A DNA stretch of 64,000 nt from the NCBI RefSeq assembly GCF_014279895.1, contig NZ_CP047954.1, positions 1,240,001 to 1,304,000 on the forward strand. The letters are read 5' to 3'. Shown in pieces: positions 60,617-64,000 of this stretch. The notes beneath the pieces are model-generated. The model was given only the letters and a program-made list of their open reading frames with translations. It did no database searches and was not told the DNA's origin. The position numbers were made by a program, and so were the translations under genes. Numbering within the stretch: position 1 is the first letter of the stretch; each line of letters begins with the position of its first letter. This DNA is from Synechococcus sp. M16.1. GTDB taxonomy: Bacteria; Cyanobacteriota; Cyanobacteriia; PCC-6307; Cyanobiaceae.

Positions 60617-61500
60617 TAACTGCTGCGCACCAGCGGACCACTGCGCACCTGGGCAAAGCCCAGCTCTCGGGCCACCTCCGCCAGCTCATCGAACTCCTGG
60701 GGCGTCCAATAGCGGGCCACCGGAATGTGCACCAGTGAGGGGCGCAGGTACTGCCCCAGGGTGATCCGTTGGCAATCCACGCTGCGGAGATCCTTGAGGG
60801 TGGCGATTACCTCATCGCGGTTCTCGCCCAAGCCGAGCATCAGGCCACTCTTGGTGGGAATTTCCGGCGCCAGCTCACGGGCGGCCGCCAATAAACCCAG
60901 GGATCGTTCATAGGTGGCACCGCGGCGCACCTCCCCCTGCAACCGCTGCACCGTCTCCAGGTTGTGGTTGAAGCACACCGGTTGGGCCTCAAGCACCGTG
61001 GCCAGCCGCTCCCGTTGAGCCGCCAACGCCTGATCGTGATCCGCCACGCCCCCCCAGAAATCGGGGGTGAGCACTTCAAGGGCAATCAGCGGATTGCGGG
61101 CTCGGATCGCCGCCATGGTGCTGGTGAACAGGCTGGCGCCGTGATCGGCGAGATCATCGCGGGCCACCGCCGTGAGCACCACATAACGGAGCTGCATCGC
61201 CTCAACGGCATCGGCCACCCGCTCGGCTTCGGCGGCATCCACCGGCATCGGGGCCTGGCCCTTGTCCACCTGGCAGAAGGCACAGCTGCGGGTGCAGATC
61301 GAGCCACCCAAGAGAAACGTCGCCGTTCCGGCGGCATAGCACTCGCCGCGGTTGGGGCAGCGCCCCTCCTCACAGATGGTGTGGAGCCGGTTCTGCTTCA
61401 CCAGGCCCTGCACCCGCTCCAACTCCGAGGCGTTGCCGATCGGCCGCCGCAGCCATTCCGGCAATCGTTCGACCGGAGGGATGGCGCTGTACTTGCTCAT
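60601..61500 (-). CDS. lipA: lipoyl synthase
   Basis: The 299-residue radical-SAM enzyme inserts sulfur into octanoyl groups on lipoyl domains. The auxiliary cluster ligands are C43-x4-C48-x5-C54 ([12 protein letters not shown]); the SAM cluster is C69-x3-C73-x2-C76 (CTRSCAFC); HNLETVQRL and GLMLGLGE are present. ATGA overlap with recR places it directly downstream. Cyanobacteria often have two lipA genes; only one is in this window. Confidence 0.96.
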   Translation of the reverse strand: MSKYSAIPPVERLPEWLRRPIGNASELERVQGLVKQNRLHTICEEGRCPNRGECYAAGTATFLLGGSICTRSCAFCQVDKGQAPMPVDAAEAERVADAVEAMQLRYVVLTAVARDDLADHGASLFTSTMAAIRARNPLIALEVLTPDFWGGVADHDQALAAQRERLATVLEAQPVCFNHNLETVQRLQGEVRRGATYERSLGLLAAARELAPEIPTKSGLMLGLGENRDEVIATLKDLRSVDCQRITLGQYLRPSLVHIPVARYWTPQEFDELAEVARELGFAQVRSGPLVRSSYHAAD

Positions 61501-62162
61501 ACCGGCCGGCGGCCTTCAAGGGCCCTGCTCAGGGTGACCTCATCGGCGTATTCCAGTTCACTGCCCATCGGCAGGCCGTAAGCAATCCGGCTCACCGAAC
61601 AGAAGGGCTTGAGCAACCGCCCCAGATACAAGCTGGTGGTGTCCCCTTCCACGCTGGGGGTGAGGGCCAGGATCACCTCACTGATCTCCTCGTTGGTGAT
61701 GCGCTGCACCAATTCGGTGACATGCAGCAGCTCCGGACCAATGCCATCCATGGGTGAAATCAGACCACCGAGAATGTGGTAACGCCCCTGGAATTCGCGG
61801 GTGCGCTCGAGGGCCAGCAGATCCCGGGAATCCGCCACCACACAGATCACGCCATTGCGACGCTCGGGGTTGCGGCAGATCTCACATTCGGGATCGGCGG
61901 AGAGGTGGAAACAGGTCTGGCACTGGCCCACCTGGGTGCGGGCCGCCAGCAAAGCGTCAGCGAACTGATGAATCTGCTCCTGCGGTTGGTTCAGCAGATG
62001 CAACGCGAGCCGCTGGGCCGTGCGCGGGCCGATGCCGGGCAGACGCTCGAACTGATCAATCAGTCGAGCCAACGGTTTGGTGAAGCCGCTCAGGGGTCTG
62101 CCGCCGATGCGGGAAATGTAGGAGTTGCGGAGATCATCTGCCGCAACAGGGGCCACGACCAT
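61497..62162 (-). CDS. recR: recombination protein RecR
   Basis: The 221-residue protein acts with RecO/RecF to load RecA at gaps. [18 protein letters not shown] is the helix-hairpin-helix; [16 protein letters not shown] is the Cys4 zinc finger; [14 protein letters not shown] and [14 protein letters not shown] are Toprim motifs. ATG 62162 leaves about 24 residues before the first conserved motif, so an internal start is possible. It is divergent from the PsbP gene. Confidence 0.93.
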   Translation of the reverse strand: MVVAPVAADDLRNSYISRIGGRPLSGFTKPLARLIDQFERLPGIGPRTAQRLALHLLNQPQEQIHQFADALLAARTQVGQCQTCFHLSADPECEICRNPERRNGVICVVADSRDLLALERTREFQGRYHILGGLISPMDGIGPELLHVTELVQRITNEEISEVILALTPSVEGDTTSLYLGRLLKPFCSVSRIAYGLPMGSELEYADEVTLSRALEGRRPV

Positions 62163-62206
62163 CAGGCCACAACGGCAGAATGGCCCGTGGATTGATCGCC
62201 CCGCTG

Positions 62207-62761
62207 ATGCAGCTCCTCCAGTCTCTGAGTCGCGTGATCCTTTGCGGCGTTCTGGCTCTGGTGCTGGGGGCCTGCGCGGCGGGACCAACGGCAGGGCTGC
62301 AGTCGTACCAGAGCCCGGATGGCCGTTTCGCCTTCCTCTATCCCACCGGCTGGACCGAGGTGCAGGTGAGCAACGGACCCCGGGTGGTGTTTCACGACCT
62401 CATCCACAGCGATGAAACGGTGAGCCTGATGATCAACAAGGTGAACGAAGACAACGAGCTGAGTGAACTGGGCAGCGCCGTTGCCGTTGGCGAGCGCCTG
62501 CGCCGTGAAGTGATCGCCACCGCCGGCAGCGGCCGCACCGCCGAGCTGGTGGAAGCGCAGGAGCGTGAAGTGAATGGCCACACCTTCTACGACCTTGAAT
62601 ACGCCGTGCACCTGGAAGACCGCGACCGCCACGAGTTGGCGACCGTCGTGGTGGACCGCGGCCGGCTCTACACCCTGGCCACAAGCGTCAACGAAGACCG
62701 CTGGGGCAAGGTGGGTGACCTCTGCGGCCGGGTGGTGCGCTCACTGACCCTGCTGATCTGA
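62207..62761 (+). CDS. PsbP-family photosystem II lipoprotein (CyanoP-like)
   Basis: The 184-residue protein has a lipoprotein signal ending LVLGAC near residue 23 and a PsbP-like domain: [51 protein letters not shown]. In cyanobacteria CyanoP is a lumenal assembly factor of photosystem II. ATG 62180 nine codons earlier is also possible. Convergent with an LCP-family gene, whose stop is adjacent. Confidence 0.92.
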   Translation: MQLLQSLSRVILCGVLALVLGACAAGPTAGLQSYQSPDGRFAFLYPTGWTEVQVSNGPRVVFHDLIHSDETVSLMINKVNEDNELSELGSAVAVGERLRREVIATAGSGRTAELVEAQEREVNGHTFYDLEYAVHLEDRDRHELATVVVDRGRLYTLATSVNEDRWGKVGDLCGRVVRSLTLLI

Positions 62762-63706
62762 TCAGAACAGGAAGCGAAAACGCCGGCCCTTGGGGTCACC
62801 TGAATCGGCGCCAGTGCTCGAGTGCGCCGGCCACTCCGTATCCAGATAGCTGATGCCGTCGGCATCGAACGGAACCGCCCTCAGGCTGGAGGCCTTCAGT
62901 TCGGTGGTGCCCATGGCGGTGACCAACCCGCCCAGTTCCATTGGCCCCAGATCCGTCTCCAACGCCTGCCCCGCCGCAGTGATCAAGGCCGGCAGGCGGA
63001 TCAGATTCTGCGGTTGTTTCATCTGCTCAAACAGCCCCTTCAGCGCCAGCTGCTGCCGTTCCAGCCGGCCGAAATCGCCGCGGCCGTCGTTGCGCCAACG
63101 AAGAAAGCCCTCCAGATCCTTGCCCTTCAACAGCTGAGGTCCTGGCTGCAGGTCGATCAACAGGTTCTGACTGCGATCGACGTAGTACAGGCGCTTGGGA
63201 ACATCCACTTCGATGCCCCCCACCAGGTTGGCCAGGGTTTCGATCGCATCCAGGCGCACCACGATGTGATGACGGATTGGGCGGTTCATCAGGCGCGACA
63301 ACTCCCGCTCCACCGCCTCCACACCGCCATAGGCCATCAGCGCATTGAGCTTGATGCCGCCGAAGCCCTCGGCATCGATGTAGCTGTCGCGGGGGATCTG
63401 GGTGATCGATGTGGTGGTGCCATCCAGCCGCACCGTGAAGATCACATCGGTGTTGCTACTGGTGCGGTCCCGGCCCAGCACCACCACCTCCCTGGCCCCG
63501 AAGCCTGTCCAACCGGCAAACGGGTTGGACAGCGGCGCGGGCTGAAGCAGCGCGAAGGGTTGATCTGCCGTGCTGGATGGCGCCGTGACCAACCGGCTCA
63601 GCGGAACCGAAAGAATCAGGCCACCGCTGAGACCCGCCACCACAGCAGCAACCACCGGCCAATTGATGGCCTCAGATGACGCCTTAGCAGGGGGGGCTTG
63701 TGGCAT
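62762..63706 (-). CDS. LytR-CpsA-Psr (LCP) family protein
   Basis: One N-terminal membrane helix (about 15-36) and an LCP domain: EVVVLGRDRTSSNTDVIFTV, ITQIPRDSYIDAEGFGGIKL, IEVDVPKRLYYVD, and a C-terminal RWRNDGRGDFGRLERQQLA with the Arg residues that bind the pyrophosphate lipid. These catalytic residues are better preserved than in the protein at 36012-36944. It likely attaches glycopolymers to the cell wall. Start ATG 63706; the frame is open to 63745. Confidence 0.92.
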   Translation of the reverse strand: MPQAPPAKASSEAINWPVVAAVVAGLSGGLILSVPLSRLVTAPSSTADQPFALLQPAPLSNPFAGWTGFGAREVVVLGRDRTSSNTDVIFTVRLDGTTTSITQIPRDSYIDAEGFGGIKLNALMAYGGVEAVERELSRLMNRPIRHHIVVRLDAIETLANLVGGIEVDVPKRLYYVDRSQNLLIDLQPGPQLLKGKDLEGFLRWRNDGRGDFGRLERQQLALKGLFEQMKQPQNLIRLPALITAAGQALETDLGPMELGGLVTAMGTTELKASSLRAVPFDADGISYLDTEWPAHSSTGADSGDPKGRRFRFLF

Positions 63707-63771
63707 GGAACACGTGCTGTGAGCATCTTGGCGCGCTCGTCCCATCTCGGGTAGAGGGGCGCAGGCCTCTG

Positions 63772-64000
63772 TTAAACCAACGGATCGCTGATCACCATCG
63801 AGGCGCAGGGGAGCTGACGGATCAATTTGCTGGTGCGATCACTGCCGGGAATCGGCAGACCGGCAACCCGCCTGCGCTGGGTGCGCAGGATCACCAGATC
63901 GTGTTCGCGACTGAGGCGATGAATGGCCCCGTCGATGCCGGGCCCCCGCACGATCACGATGTGGAACCGCTCCTCCGGAATCCCCGGCGGGCGCCAGCGG
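63772..64000 (-). CDS. partial protein with C-terminal USP-like domain, cut by window edge
   Basis: About 75 residues of a frame that continues past the right edge are present: FHIVIVRGPGIDGAIHRLSR, then HDLVILRTQRRR, PGSDRTSKLIRQLPCASMVI. The GSDRTSKLI part is like the nucleotide-binding end of universal stress proteins. In marine Synechococcus this type often ends a Na+/H+ antiporter, but that cannot be seen here. Confidence 0.65.
   Translation of the reverse strand, partial: RWRPPGIPEERFHIVIVRGPGIDGAIHRLSREHDLVILRTQRRRVAGLPIPGSDRTSKLIRQLPCASMVISDPLV

Noticed and set aside
1-64000. Prophage, CRISPR array or insertion sequence
   Set aside because: No regularly spaced repeats, terminal inverted repeats with transposase, integrase or phage structural genes were seen.

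Overview
The window is a contiguous 64 kb stretch of a high-GC (roughly 60%) unicellular cyanobacterial chromosome, most likely a marine Synechococcus (alpha-cyanobacteria). The evidence is the pair of SLH-domain Som-type porins, a SynFtn-like ferritin, a BciA-type divinyl chlorophyllide reductase, a lipidated PsbP (CyanoP)-like protein, ClpC, a CP12-like protein, a SmtA/BmtA metallothionein and a phoB-phoR pair, all in short, tightly packed, often overlapping operons. I saw no rRNA, tRNA, CRISPR array, prophage or insertion sequence.

Layout. 0-2.7 kb: a structured leader ending in a terminator, gamma-glutamyltranspeptidase and a DoxX-like protein. 2.8-10.5 kb: an accessory zone with about twenty small genes (30-140 aa), many not recognised. 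It holds a CP12-like gene, a LuxR-type response regulator with a degenerate receiver, two paralogous ~75-aa genes, and repeated CCCC-N4-GGGG boxes upstream of several of these genes. It closes with the metallothionein gene, preceded by a promoter and an upstream Zur-type box. 10.1-19 kb: an AT-richer patch followed by an iron cluster (two Crp-family regulators, two Som porins in inverted orientation, PiuC-type dioxygenase, Fe3+-binding protein, ferritin) with several Fur-like boxes. 19-26 kb: a HupE/UreJ metal permease under a cobalamin riboswitch, small hypotheticals, rsmE and a fused 5-oxoprolinase. 25.7-32.4 kb: a permease/TIGR03943 pair, then a zinc uptake locus (His/Asp-rich porin, znuA, znuC, znuB) centred on a near-perfect Zur box. 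32.4-64 kb: mostly core genes (prsA, LCP proteins, dvr, malQ, rodZ-like, rluB/rsuA-like, phoR, phoB, UbiB kinase, cdsA, clpC, rimI, lysA, cdaA, uppS, bioB, trhO, lipA, recR).

How the parts fit. The first half is dominated by metal handling: zinc uptake and zinc storage share the same operator type; iron uptake, storage and outer-membrane porins sit together with Fur-like sites; and a B12-controlled permease probably supplies cobalt or nickel. Ggt and 5-oxoprolinase could together recycle glutathione or gamma-glutamyl compounds to glutamate. The most unusual non-textbook signals are the CCCC-N4-GGGG box set linked to small-protein genes and a LuxR regulator, the two small-protein paralogue families, and the inverted som 5' segments that bracket the iron genes.
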